Source: Dryococelus australis
Taxonomy: Eukaryota; Arthropoda; Insecta; Phasmatodea; Phasmatidae
Reading direction: 5' to 3'
DNA: 64,000 bases
Assembly: GCA_029891345.1 (NCBI GenBank)
Contig: CM057009.1
Coordinates: 210,174,709 to 210,238,708 of the forward strand
The stretch's first letter is position 1. Each line of letters begins with the position of its first letter. The notes under the pieces were generated by a model that worked only from the letters and a program-made list of their open reading frames with translations, had not been told where the DNA came from and made no database searches. Made by a program: the position numbers and the translations under genes. Of this stretch, positions 20,671-32,929 are shown piece after piece.

Positions 20671-22000
20671 ATGGGAAAAATTAAGTCTATAGAAAATCAG
20701 AAGATAAGTAAACGAATTGTTTTTCCTCCAGAACTCGAGCAAAAACTTGTTCAATGTTGCCTACTAATGGAAAATATGTCCCATGGACTTACTTGGAATG
20801 ATGTTCGGAAAATCGCGTATCAACTTACAGTCAAAAAACATTTGGCACAAATTTCGACAAGGTATCGCTGGGCTGATCAAGCATGGTTCAACCATTTCAT
20901 GCACTGCCACAGGGACAAGCTCTCGGTTAGAAAACCAGAAGGAATATCAATTGCTCGAGCAATAGGTTTTAATAGAGAACTGTCTTAGTATTTTTTATCT
21001 CTTGGAACAGGAATACTCGAACCATCGATAATCTAGTAATTGTATATACAATAACGATGAAAGTGGTCTCAGTCAAAACACACTAAAGTTATTTGCCTAC
21101 CAGGAAAGAAACAAATATGTGACTTACTGTTACAGAGAGGGTAAGACCATCACTATTATTGCCTGCATGAGTGCTGGAGGGGATTTTGTCCCTTCGATGA
21201 TGATATTTCCTGGAAAGAATTGGACCACGAGGCTAATGAAAGGTGTTCCTCCAGGAGCACTAGGAAAGTTTCATACATCAGGATGGGTCCAAGGTCACCT
21301 TTTCACCTAATGGTTTGATCATTTCATCCAACATGTAAAATCATCGGCCGAGGACATGGTTCTGCTCATTCTGTATGGTCATTACTCCCATGCCCGGAAT
21401 TTTAAAGGACTGCAGTGGTGTAGTAGTTAGGCTGCTCTCTTCGCATCTATGCGAACCAGGTTTGATTCCTTGTTGGGTCGTTCCTGGATTTTTGCATGTG
21501 GGAATTGAGCCAGACTATTAGCTGGTCGGCGGGTTTTCTTGGGGATCACACATTTTCCCTGTCCTTGCATTCCGGCACTGCTCCATACTCATCTCATTTC
21601 ACCCTCATCGGCTTTCAAGTCTTCGATGTTAAAAGCCGGCCAAATATCTCTAATCCACTCTTCACTCTGGAATTTGGACTTAATCCTAAATGCAAGAGAA
21701 CATCACGCCATCCTTTTGCTTGCCTCCTCACACAGCGCCCAAGATCCAGTCACTGGAATGTACCGTAATGGGTCCTTCGAAGACTTATTATAGTGACGAA
21801 ATAAGACAGGTTCTTCGGTCATGAGGTATGAATGCATATGACATTGGGGAAATGTTTGACAGGCTATATCTGAGAGTTCAGTATGATATTTTGTTTTGAG
21901 TGGTTTTAGATGCACAGGAATATATCCTTTCGACCGATATGTTCTCTTTGACGCTGATTTTATTGCCACAAAACTTCAAAGCTGAAAAGGCTGAGGAAAA
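20671..22000 (+). pseudogene. pogo/Tigger-type transposase, copy 1, split by a SINE
   Basis: Members of this Tc1/mariner-superfamily group cut and paste DNA at TA sites. The frame from 20671 carries a CENP-B-like DNA-binding region: FPPELEQKLVQCCLLMEN, WNDVRKIAYQL, then WFNHFMHCHRDKLSVRKPEG and ARAIGFNRE. The DDE domain follows: first Asp in NNDESGLSQ (about 21050), then TIIACMSAGGDFVPSMMIFP, HTSGWVQGHLF and LLILYGHYSH, where the second catalytic Asp is Tyr. A SINE interrupts at about 21409-21690. Coding signal resumes with LPPHTAPKIQSLECTVMGPS, TYYSDEIRQVLRS, GFRCTGIYPFDRY and DADFIATKL to about 21990. Several frameshifts and stops make it inactive. The N-terminal pipsqueak helix seen in copy 2 is not evident here. 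Confidence 0.85.
21409..21690 (+). repeat. tRNA-derived SINE, copy 2, inserted in the pogo transposase
   Basis: The head GCAGTGGTGTAGTAGTTAGG is followed by the B box GGTTTGATTCC, then TTTTTGCATGTGGGAATT, GCTGGTCGGCGGG and CTCATCGGCTTTCAAG. It lies between SHARNFK and the LPPHTAP part of the transposase, so it is younger than that transposon. Confidence 0.85.
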
Positions 22001-22029
22001 CTGCATTGAAGTAGGTAAGCCTGCTAAAG

Positions 22030-23950
22030 ACCATGATGATGAAGCCTAAATGATGTTCCTCTTCAGTCCGAAGAAGCACCAGGAACAATGAAGTAGGCCT
22101 TTAGGCTGTCTCATCAAAGTCAGGTTCTTCGGCAGCCGTGGACTTATCAATGCCAGGTCCATACACCTCAAACATTCGTCACCCCAGAAGAAATATCTCC
22201 CATGCCTGCTTTGCCCAAGAAAAAGTCAAATAGGGGCCACAATCACTTTCACAAACTGTTCCCTCTGATTCTCCAAACAAGGATGGATTGCGGTCGTCAA
22301 TGGATAAGGCTACTAAGAAGATATATGAGTAGTATATTTATCTTCCTTCTGGTGCAGGCGTTAAGGCGAAGGAATCAGAATTCGTCCGCCATCTTGGATG
22401 ACATCACATACTGCTCTGTCAATCTGATCAGCCAGTGGCTATTTTACAGGCAAAATCACTTGCTTTACCTCAAAAATTAATCTCCCCTCAAAATCCCCGC
22501 TTTTTTTATTGTAAATTTACTAAAATTTGTGAAGAAAAAAATGCTTGCATCTCCATGTGGCTGACAGATTCCCAAATGTGGCTGAGGTATTCCATAAATC
22601 AGCCACAGTGAGGAGCTAATAAAATATAAATAATTTAAAATTATTTTTTTAAATTTAAATATATTTTATAATAAAAATTTAAGGCATAAGTATTGAGTGG
22701 TATATATCACCAGACTAGCCTTTTCAAGGCGCATACAATCGTAATGTCATAATGATTATAAAACCCAATGTCAAGGCCACCATATTGGATTTAAGAGGAA
22801 TGTCCCTACCCGCAACACCGCAATATTCAAAACTCAGTACAGTCACACCACCATACCAACACTTTCACCCGTACCTCAACCACTAGACAATCTCGTCACA
22901 CTAATCTTACACCCTCTCTCATTCCCCTCCCCCACACATTCATCAAACCCATTTTTTTATAAAAGTATCTAACCACTTTTACGATTTATATCACTGATCG
23001 AAACTTTGAAAGAAATTATATTGAATTATCAATTAATTCTTCCCCCTCAAAGAGACTCAAAACATCCCGTACATCTCACATCATAAAAACCACGAAGAAG
23101 ACATGTCATCCTCTAAACACATGACCACGACACCCCACCCTAGCCAACACCAAACTGTCTCGAAATGCATCGACTGTATTCTCTCCACCCTATACCATTC
23201 CTGCTGCCCAGCAACTTTTCCCATACCCGCAACACTCTCGTGGATCAGGCATCCAGTCGACCTTGTCAAACGATTGTAAAAGGATCAGTCATCTAGGAAT
23301 CGATGCATTTATAAATAATTCAAAATATTTATTTAAATGTATGATATTTAATTTTGAAAATACCGAAATCTTTACAAATGTAAGTTAATGTAAGAAAAAT
23401 GTATTTTAATGCAAACTTTGTTTAGAAAACTAAAACTATAAAAAATTTAAACTTTGCCCATGACAACTGATAAAATTGAGAAAAAAAACTTTATAGATGT
23501 ACAGGGATTTGAACCCACAACCTCTCAAACACGATTCAGGTGCTCTGAACCCCTAACTACCAAAGTGGCATGAAATAGAATAGCTGAAATGTTGTATAGT
23601 AGAAGTCCAAGTGAAGAAGCTGTTACACCTACGTACAATTACAGATAATTTTAGTGTATTAATCATTTCATTATATTTATTTTTATTCAATACATATATG
23701 GCTCATTGCCACACATATTAGGCAGATTTTTGTCAAAATTCGAAGTATTTACACATTAAAATAGTGATATGTTTAAATAAATCAGTTTATAACTAACAAG
23801 TTATGATATAGGATTAATAAGAAAAAATTTAATTTTTTGTTTTAAAAAATTTATTAAAATATATTACTACAAAATCACTCAAAAAATATTCATGTTAGTC
23901 CATGTAAAGTGTGCATCCTTATACAAATCTCAGTCCTTCATTAAACATGT
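22030..23950. other. Gene-free stretch with a tRNA-like remnant
   Basis: Mostly AT-rich. At 23505-23580 the minus strand has a tRNA-like end (GTTGTGGGTTCAAATCCC, a good B box), probably another decayed SINE head. A C-rich, T-poor patch lies at 22.8-22.95 kb. No coding region supported. Confidence 0.4.
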
Positions 23951-24530
23951 AACCAACTATTCTGGCACTTATAAACTTTGTTTCGTTATGCAGTAAGCTT
24001 GAAGGCAAAGTTCTTGCAGCAAAAGCGACACCGATATGCCACTGAAAGTTCTGTAGATGGTACATTAGTGGACCCAGATGATTCCGCTGTCATTACGTTG
24101 AAAGGAGCAGGAACCAGGAATGAGAATGTCTTCGTGGAAAGAGATGTTGCTCCTGGTGATGCGATTACAGGCTCTTTCATACTCGTCGCAGCTGATTTTG
24201 GAAGAGGAGCGATACGATCGAAATAACCATCCATCACACCACCAATGGAGGCCACAAGAATTGTCTGTTGCAGAACCAAGACCGTGATTTCGATGAGGTC
24301 CGTAGTTTCACTTTGTATGACTTCACATGTTTGCAGTAAGTGCCATTGCCATAAAACAACGACCCGCACCACAAGCACAGATACTTAATGTTGTTGGAAT
24401 TGATCATACAGCCATGAATTTCATGCTGTCATGTGATGTATTTGTGCGAAAATACCTTGTCGCAATCGCTGCAGTGATAAGTTTCTGTGGCAGAGGTGTC
24501 CCAGCCTAAGAAGTAGATGGGGTTGTCGGT
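23950..24530 (-). pseudogene. C2HC zinc-finger array, copy A (broken)
   Basis: Minus-strand frames give three finger-like units: HCSDCDKVFSHKYIT, then QHEIHGC after a stop (about 24410-24475); LCLWCGSLFYGNGTYCKHVK (about 24320-24375); and YRCRFCCKNFAFKLTA (about 23985-24035) followed by RNKVYKC. The spacing is Cys-X2-Cys-X12-His-X4-Cys where complete, the pattern of C2HC fingers such as those of FOG/U-shaped proteins, rather than classical C2H2. A Ser/Thr/Pro-rich linker of about 85 residues separates the second and third. Stops within fingers show decay. Similar arrays lie at 39540-40400 and 43278-43650. Function unknown. Confidence 0.5.
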
Positions 24531-25199
24531 ATCATGCCTGAAGATTTCGATGATGGTGCTGCTGCTGCAGGTATCCCATCTGAACCCACGACCACCGTCT
24601 CCATAATATTTATGCCAATTACTGTCAACTGCTGAGACACTCTGCCTCTCGTCAAGGCCTCTATCAAATTAAGCTCCATGACAAGAACCTGCCAACCTAT
24701 GTATCAGCACATGACATCATGCAGACATTGTGGTGTACCATGGCAGGCGATAATGGAGGTTCTGGAGTATTATTTGTTGAGTGATTCACTCATACTCGTT
24801 GTAGCCATTGGAACACAGGAGTTACGTGAACAAAACAATGTTACCATTGTCAATAACACAGATGTTGGGGGTTCCTGCAGCACAAATAGAAATTTCTCAG
24901 CAATGTATACCCCTTAGATATATAACCATCACCGATCCATAGGCTTATCTAAGCTTCTTGCATATTTACACATTGTGATATAATGAAATGTGGACATTTT
25001 CATGTGTTTGTAATCCACACCAAAGACAAATATATCAATACATTGTCTACATGTTGAGTGAACCGAATCACTCATCTTCAACTGCAGATGATCTACTGAG
25101 TCGAATGTCCAGCCAAAGTCCTACATTACCATTTATTCTTTTCTGCTGCAAACTTATATATACTTTCAAAACACTATTCGATGTTGTGTACAATTTAGA

Positions 25200-25988
25200 T
25201 AGGTACAATCAAGATCTGTACTGTAATGTAATACAGGGAAATATCATATGTGTGATTAAGCAGATGGATAAAAATATTTAAATCTCTGACAAAAATGTTA
25301 GTAAGTTTTTATATATTGAGCAATAGCTAGTCAAAATAGATACACATGTTGATAGTGTAGAAATAACATTAGTTTAATAAGTCCTTTTTTTTCATGAATA
25401 TACCACAAGCTAATGATTGTATAAAGTCTACTGTAAAGCTTATCTCTAGGGTTATACCTTCTCCCACTTTTGGAAAATTACATGGAAACCAGTGTTGGCA
25501 ATGTGGAAGGATCTTCAGGAAAAAGCTGCCACGCTCGACGATATGAGAGATTTCCCTGTATGAAGAGTCCTTTCCTCATGGAATTAAACATTATGGCAAT
25601 GATCAAAATACAGTATCTGCTAGGTGATATAATGAAGGAACACATCGAGAAGTGTAAGGGGGTCGGCTATTGTGAGTCAGCAAGTGATGTAATCCATATA
25701 TTCAGCTATATCGATAGGCACTGTTTCCATGTGTCATTGAACGACGATGTCATGGATATGGAAGGCGAAGTTAGTTGCAGAAAATGTAAATGTTTCATTA
25801 CTCTTAGAGAGACTATATTAGGATTGCTGTTACTGCTTGTCGAGATCGTCAAACAATGTCATGACCAATTTTCAAGATGGAGGCAGTGTCGCCATTTGAA
25901 ACCATTTCTATATATAAAACAGGCTTTGCTATGCCGACGAACATTCACTTCAAGGGCAATCTGCATTCAGGGGCCTTCTGAAATATAA
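25200..25988 (+). CDS. Duplicated unknown ORF (172 codons), plus-strand copy
   Basis: The 25470-25988 frame encodes a 172-residue protein with the segment CKGVGYCESASDVIHIFSYI, then DRHCFHVSLNDDVMDMEGE and SCRKCK. A near-identical copy lies in reverse at 41690-42400, with homology beginning about 270 bases upstream of the ORF. The two copies agree almost perfectly across the central 65 residues, far better than their flanks or ends. Cys and His are frequent (CRKC, HIEKC), suggesting metal binding. No family is recognised. It sits next to C2HC finger arrays at both locations, so it may be a domain of the same gene family. Confidence 0.45.
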
Positions 25989-26199
25989 TGTTGCTCTGAA
26001 TCTGACAGTTTCAACTAAATATGTTTGTTAATTTTTGGCATATGTATTAAATATGTAATAAACCAACTTACAGATGAGGTGGATCAATACAGTGGTGTGA
26101 AATATAATGTATGGCTGGAATGCAGCTTTATTAAACGAGAGTCATACAATGATGAGCATGCAAGGAAGGCATTCAAGACCTCAGGGTGGTGCATCCAGA

Positions 26200-27654
26200 A
26201 ATACACTTGACCCAAAGTGCATTGCGGGTCATTGACTTTGGATGCATTTCCGGAGTCATTAACCAAAGGTCACTGATCTTGATTTTTTTATTTTTGGGAA
26301 TGAGGCATTTTTCAAGGTGGTCGACCTTGAATTTTTTTGGGAATGACACAATAACCAGTTCATTGGAGGTGCAGCACATCTTCACTCGGTGCTTGCCTGG
26401 GCGAGACTGAGATCCAGATTAAAGGGAAAGATAGGTTGGGTAGTGGGGGTAATGGAAATACTTGATACCTCTGCTGGCATGTCCTTGGCGACTGCAGGTC
26501 GAATGGTGGGGGGTAATGTAGCCTCTGTCACTAGACTCACTGCGCTTAGTGTAAATGTAAATGCCCATATATTAATTAGAGGCCTGAGGCTACAGGTGAT
26601 GTCATCACTTGGCGACTGCAGGTTCCTAGAATATGATGTGCATAACCGCGCAAAAGTACTTCTTAAGTATGTGATTAGCTCATAAGCAAATGACAATAAC
26701 CAAATAATATCTAATAATTGCAATTAGCTATTAATCATTACATAATTACATGTCCTCTCCCCATAAAAGCTAGGTGTCGACTGAGGAGATTCTGTATATG
26801 TAAAACATTTTTTCATTATTTTATTAATTTTTTTTTATTCTCCCAAGAGTGGTTGACCTCTAATATTTTTTGGGAAATATGCAATAACCAGTTGATTGGA
26901 GGTGCAGCACGTCTTGACTGACGTGTTGGTCGGCCGGTGTGCGACCTTGGCGACTACAGATGAGGTTCAGACAGTGAGAAGCTCATTGTCGACGACGTCT
27001 ATGTCTACAGTGATGATCATACCTGATTTGGCAGTAGGGCGGAAGGTTCTCTCTCGAGACTTTGTTAGATGGTAATCGAGTTGGTATTCTGGCAAGGACA
27101 GACAAGTAGTTAAAGCTAGTATAATTACTTCACCTTAATATGAGAAGATGGATCTTGAATTGGATTTAAGAGTAATTGTAATTGTTCCGATTGATGTAAA
27201 GAATTGCGTTAAATAAAACGTATTGTGCCTTAGAGAATCTATGGGTTACTTGTACTTATTGGCCTCTGAAGTACTAACCTCCGTGTACGCTATCTCCCTG
27301 AGCTGCAGTAACTTGAGTGATTACTTAGGACTTAGGTTCAGAATTAAATTTAGCTGTGTTACAGGAAGTTAAGTAGGCAGTCAGGAGGAAAATGGTACAA
27401 TATGTATAAGTATACACTTGCACAATTATAAATTGTAATTATCCAAATAAACATTACATAATCATTAGTTCAGTAATGCATAATGCACATACATATCCTC
27501 TCGACATGAGCGTTAGCCTTCGACTGAATAGACCATGTATTTGTAAATGAGGTAATATCTGTGTTCGATGATAAGGAAAATCCTATCATTTGCGTCCATA
27601 AGATTTAGCATATATGTTCGACCTTCTGCAAATCTTTACCCATGCAAATGTTTA
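26200..27654 (+). repeat. Inverted-duplication block, left copy, part 1
   Basis: Matches 50010-49200 (reverse) over 26200-27000 and 48150-47880 (reverse) over 27405-27654. Shared words include GGAATGACACAATAACCAGTT, GGAGGTGCAGCACATCTTCA and CATCACTTGGCGACTGCAGG. 27000-27400 is unrelated to its counterpart. The match stops exactly at the Tigger element end and resumes at 36843. Confidence 0.75.
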
Positions 27655-29769
27655 GAGGAAAGTAAGGGGATATGGAATAGCGAAGGGGTTAAGGAATATG
27701 GTCGTATTGGCTCTAGTATGTGCTGCACTCTCTTGTATAGCAGCAACACTACATCAGCTGTAGCTAATATGACATTAATACATGGCCGAGTTGTTTTAGT
27801 ACCGAGTGTGTTTCTAAAAAAATTTTTTTGTTATTTAACACACAAGGAAAAGTTTCGCAGGTACGTTTTATTAATGTTACTGTGATGATTGTTTAGTAGT
27901 TTACTAACTAAACTATTTTTTAGTAAGAGGGTGTGGATTGAACATTCTACCAATACAAATACACATTATTTTGTTGCACATGTTTTGTTGTTAATAGCAT
28001 GTCTGTTAAATGTAGGTGGGTGGAGATATGGAATTCTACATACAAGAAGTATTCCATAACCCCATCCAAGTATTCCTATGAATCTGAAATATATTTTATG
28101 GCATTTGTTTTTATTTAGATGGCGAAGTTCAGGCATGTAGTCTTCTCTTACACTTCACCATTAATTATGCCAATTAATTATGCATGTTGTTTACACATTT
28201 GTCATGTAATATTTCAATAAAAACTGTAATTCACTGTTGGTGTGTGTTAAATAAAAATGTCTTATTCACATGGCTAATATTTTTCATGGATTCTAGATAT
28301 GTTTATTGGCCAACATTACGGATTATATTTATATTAAAATTACCTACTTTCGGTTATTAAATTCATCGTATCACTAACAGAAGCCTATATGCTGTCTATA
28401 GTATCATATATTTTCGATTGAGCTTATGTACTACATAAATAGTTTTTTTTTTTCTGTATTAACACACAGATAGTTCATTAAGAGTGATGCAGATAATTAA
28501 TGATTTACCAGTGTTTAGGTTATAGCGTTGTATCAAAATCGATTTAAAAACTATATAAAATTCAATTTGTATGTCTTTAGATTGTCTACAATGTCTAGTG
28601 GAGGCATTGTACCACCTGAGCATAGAAGATGAAATTTGTGAGATCCCGTCAATATGGCAAGAGCCATTTAACTCGTGCATGAGAAAAAAATGGGATAGCT
28701 GAAGGCTGCAAGAGAACATAATGTTCCCAGAACGATTTTATTTCGCTTGACAAGTTCCACTGAGGAGGAAGATGCTGCAGCTGTTACAACACTGGGTGGT
28801 AAAACCATTTTGCCTCCTTCAGTATAATGTGACCTTTTGGACTACTGCCTTCTCATGGAGTCTCTGTTCTACGGCTTAATTAGAAGGTATGTTCGTCTAA
28901 TAGCTTACCAGCTGGCCATAACAAATAATATTTCAAACCCATTTCGCAATTCTGGAATTGCTGGAAAAGACTAGTTGAAGAGATTTTGGAGGAGGCATAA
29001 AGACAGATTGTCCACTCGGAGACCTACTGACACAGCTGATGCAAGGGCTTCTGGTTTTAACAGAGACAAAGTCAAGGCATTTTATGATAACCTAGATGAA
29101 CTGTTCGACAAATATCACTTTCCCGCAGACAGTCTTCAATGTTGATGAGACTGGGCCGTCCATCATGCAAAGCAAGATTCCCCATGTTGTAGGTCACAAA
29201 GGGAAGTGTCAAATTGGAGTACTGGCAGCTGCAGAAAGTTCGCTGATGGCAGTGATTGTCTGTATGAGTGCACCACCAGGGTCAATTTCTGCCTGCCATC
29301 CATCAGGGTGGATCCAGACAAGATTCATCAAACAGTGGTTTGAGAACAATACTAGCCGATCATGAGAGTGTCCTGTCCTGTTGGTGATGAATGGGCATCA
29401 CAGTCACACGAAGAAAATTGAAGTGATTGATTAGGCTCATGCTAATCATGTTCATCTTATCACGCTACCACCTCATTGGAAACCTAAGATGCAACCACTT
29501 GATATGACTTTCGTGGATCCATTGAGATGTACTATAGTGAGGAAATACGTCCGTGGCTTCAAAGTAATTACAGAAATTTAGGACCGTATGACATTGTAGA
29601 ACTGTCTGGACGTGGCTACCTTAAGGTGCAAAGTGGTGAAGTTGCTGTTAATGGTTTTAGAGTCACTGGTGTATTCCCTCCGAACAGACATATTTTTAAA
29701 GACGATGACTACATTGCTGCTGAATATGGTAGCCAAGACAATGTTCAAACCCAGCGATAACATGATCAG

Positions 29770-29930
29770 TAAGATGAAGTGCAACAGGACCAGAGAGATG
29801 CATTGGAACAGGACCAGGGAAATGCATTGCAGCAGGACCAGGGAAATGTGGTGCTACAGGACCAGGGAGCTGCAGTGCAACAGGATCAGGGAAGTGCACT
29901 GGCCGAAATGGCAGAACAAGCAGAACCTGT
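29770..29930 (+). repeat. 24-bp coding repeat (QQDQGNAL units)
   Basis: Six units of about 24 bp encode QDQGNALQ-like octads in the transposase frame. Two TAA codons precede them (29758 and about 29770), consistent with C-to-T decay of CAA. Confidence 0.65.
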
Positions 29931-29935
29931 AGCAG

Positions 29936-30036
29936 GTTAGTAGACTATGGTTTATAACATCATATATAGCTCTGTCTGGTTCAACAGTTGTAGTTTGTGA
30001 GTCCGAAATGTAATTTACCAAAAATATTTGTTTTAG
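29936..30036 (+). other. Probable intron in the Tigger transposase
   Basis: The donor is GCAG|GTTAGT and the acceptor TTTGTTTTAG|GACC. Removing 101 bp joins ...PVAG to PSTASATFSHYD in frame, bridging two halves of the family's C-terminal region. Confidence 0.6.
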
Positions 30037-30455
30037 GACCATCAACAGCCTCTGCTACATTTTCGCACTATGATATTTCGCCACCACCAAACAGATACAA
30101 GAACGGGAAAATAACTCGATGGAGGCAGCCCAAATGTACATCGCAGATCTTAACTACTTCCCAGTATAAAAAGGACTTGGAAGTGTCTCTCAAGGGGCGA
30201 GAATCTAAGAAAAAGGCGGAGGTTTCTACAAAGAAGTGGGATAAACTAAGTGAGACGTCTAAGAGAGTTAAGGTTTCAAATAGATCACATTCCATTGAGT
30301 CTACTTCTTCATCTAATACTTCCATTGCATTCCAACTCATAAATTCTAGTAATGGTGATGATGACCTCCCAACAAAGGAACATCAACCTAATGACACAAA
30401 TGTTGAATGTATTTTTTCACTTCTAAGTTTTGTGATGATTTGACTGCAAGGTAGT

Positions 30456-31205
30456 GAGCAAAGTGGTGTTCATTAAGGTTGGGAGCGGGACAGGTAAATG
30501 TTCCATCGATTCTCACTAACTCTTCTGCTTATAGATGATGGGCACCAGGTATTTTAAGCGAAATATAACTAGCTCGTGCAGAGCAGACTCTTCTTCTCTC
30601 TGGGTCATGTTCCGACGACCTACAGGAGGTGTCCTCCCAGTGCTCCTACCATCGTGATTGATACGAAAAAAATTTCAATACTGAGAACCTTCGCAGTGAG
30701 ATCTTAGGGCGGCTCACACACCCATAATTAGTTGTACATAGATAAAAACACTGAAAGATAATACACGACACTGATACATAACGCTTAATGGTTTGTGGGA
30801 AAGGTGGGGGCCCACACCCCTATGGCCAGTAGGCAATCCGAATAAGAACACACACCATTTTACGTTAAGTCATTGGGTTTAATTAAGGCTCCTCCAGGAA
30901 GCAATTTATACATGTTGCCGTGTTTAAACCACCGGCAGAGTGACACTGTACAACTGCCCGAAGGTGACAAAAATGTCTTTACATGAAACCTAAGCTTTCT
31001 CGGGGGATACTATTCCACGGGAAGGGAGGAGTGGTAAATCTTGGCCGGCTACGAAATACACAAAGGTTCCGGTTAATTAATGTCCATTGCTGTGAAGTGA
31101 TTGGCAAACAAAGATGAAGTGCTGCCAAAGCATGAATAAAACGACCCCGTTCGTCAGCACGTCTCACTCTTAGAGATACCTCGGTCTTACTTAATGGTTC
31201 GCGCG
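30456..31205 (-). repeat. 3' LTR of the nested Ty3/gypsy element (truncated)
   Basis: Begins GAGCAAAGTGGTGTTCATTA, identical to the start of the repeat at 35221, and stays alignable to about 31205, with shared GGGGGATACTATTCCACGGG and AAATACACAAAGGTTCCRGT. About 90 percent alike by eye over much of its length. It lacks the outer part seen in the other LTR. Confidence 0.85.
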
Positions 31206-32060
31206 GCGTCAGTCTGTATGTAAAGGTGTCTTGCTAGATCGTACCACGCTAGAGCGGGACATTCTCGGAATTTTTCCTTAATCTGTAGAAAGGATGTTTC
31301 CTGTCCGCTGCCCCACACGTACCGCTTTTGTGGAGATAGCAGGTCCATGAGGAGTGCGGTAATAACTGCACAATCCTGCACGTATTCACGTAACCAATTT
31401 ATTAAACCGAAGAATTTATGTAATTGTTTACATGTATGTAGTGGTGCCTGATTCTCTATCAGCCCCAGCTGTTCGGGGTTCGGTTGGTTATCTAGTTCGT
31501 TCACCACATGGCCTAGAAACTTTAGATCGCTCTTCCAAGCCTGCATTTCTTAACGGCACACATTAATACATTTATCTCTAATCTCTTGAATACAAGTGAC
31601 AGGTGTTTCACATATTCCTCCCACATCTCCGACCATATGACTACATCGTCGAAGTAGGCGAGTGCGAATTCGCCTATCATACCATCGAGGACCCGTACCA
31701 CCATACTCTGGAATGTGATGGGAGTGCACTTTAGCCCAAAAGGCATGGCACAGAACTGATATCGTCGGCCGTCCGAGGCGGTAAAGGTGGTATTTTTCCG
31801 GTCCTTCCGGCTTACTGGTATTTGCCATTAGCCATTTCGCAATTCGAGCGACATGATACTGGCCCTTCCGAATGAACTAAGGGCGTCTTTGACACTGATA
31901 TAGGGTGGTATAGTACTGCACATCACCTGATTGATGGGCCTGAAGTCCATGCAGAACCTCCAGGTCCCATCCTTTTTCGACGCGAGAGTTATGGCCGAAT
32001 TATAACGGCTTCTATTCGGTTCGATTACCCCATCTGCAAGCATCTCGGATATCTGCTATT
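31187..32060 (-). pseudogene. Ty3/gypsy reverse transcriptase
   Basis: Minus strand: MLADGVIEPNRSRYNSAITL, FCMDFRPINQ, PFGLKCTPITFQSMVVRVLD and the catalytic FALAYFDDVVIWS (about 31630-31670), then FLGHVV, KFFGLINWLREYV and the first RNase H motif region ending QTDAA (about 31195). It copies retrotransposon RNA into DNA in the cytoplasmic particle. Frames shift at about 31550 and 31828. The YFDD active site is intact but the enzyme lacks RNase H. Confidence 0.85.
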
Positions 32061-32528
32061 TTATTATTTTAACTTGGCGAGGTAAGTAGATGCGGGGATT
32101 ACTGAAGATCGGTTCTTCCTGAGTCAACAGAATAGTGTGTTCTGCCACAGTTGTCCTGCGTAATGCATCATGGTTCGCGAAAACAAGTTTATGTTCATCT
32201 AGCAAGTGCTGAAAAGCAGCTTAGTGAACTGTGGGTATGTCATGTTCAAATTCTGTTAAATTTACTTTAGTCACATGTTCATGGCTCCAACTGTCTAATG
32301 TTATAAACTGTTTGTCTTTCCTTCACTCCAAAGTGGATGCGACGTTCGGCTGGTTCCACTATAATGCCACATTACTGAGAGCCACATTACGCCTAAAATA
32401 ACATACTAATTAATATCACTAGTAATGACTGCTGTAGTTATGGTTTTCAAATCTCTTCTTTTCATAGTAATGGTCGCTTGGCCGACTACTGTATTAGTGC
32501 ATTCCCCGTGAGCAAGCCAGATCACCTG

Positions 32529-32720
32529 TCAGGTTGAGGTTATGTCACGTTTGTTGACAAAACGAAGATGACAAATGTTGTGGGATGCAACTGTGTCGAC
32601 AAGGGCAAGCCACAAAATACCATTTACATAGACAATAACACGAATAGATTTTGCAGCCTGGCTACTGAACCTAGTAATTAGGGCTTGATGTGATGTTACT
32701 GGTGTGCTGGTGTTGCAGGG
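32529..32720 (-). pseudogene. Retropepsin of the nested Ty3/gypsy element
   Basis: VYVNGILWLALVDTVASHNI on the minus strand holds the catalytic Asp in DTVAS, corresponding to the usual DTGAS; the Gly is Val. The frame ends soon after at 32529. The protease would mature the gag-pol polyprotein. Confidence 0.65.
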
Positions 32721-32929
32721 AGGGGTTAAGTCCATGGCTGCTGGCTCTACACCTACAACCCATTTCCCTGCTGGTCTTCGTTGCTGTCCGGTTGTTGGTG
32801 GGCGTTTCCACTGCTGTTGTTCTGCAGTCTCCGACATGGGTTTCCTGGGCAATCGGCGTGCCAATGGAGCTGCCGTCCTGGGCAATACCGGCGCGGCATT
32901 GGAGGTGGTCTCGTACGGTCTCGCCGAAT

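Larger units (their letters stand above)
28585..30443 (+). pseudogene. pogo/Tigger transposase, copy 2, with C-terminal intron
   Basis: In order: a pipsqueak-type helix-turn-helix (NMARAI, LKAAR, HNVPRTILFRL; about 28650-28750); the CENP-B-like second DNA-binding domain (LLDYCLLMESLFYGLIRRYV, FRNSGIAGKD, LSTRRPTDTADARASGFN; about 28830-29070); then the DDE core with VFNVDETG (about 29130), MAVIVCMSAPPGSI and VLLVMNGHHSH, where the second Asp is Asn. After this come [23 protein letters not shown] and INGFR-like [20 protein letters not shown]. The C-terminus has QDQGN repeats and, after an intron (29936-30036), SPPPNRYKNGKITRW and the Lys-rich end. Stops and frameshifts are numerous. It belongs to the TIR element 27655-36842. 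Confidence 0.88.

Noticed and set aside
23505-23580. tRNA gene on the minus strand
   Set aside because: A B-box-like T arm is present, but no full cloverleaf or clear anticodon stem; more likely a SINE remnant.
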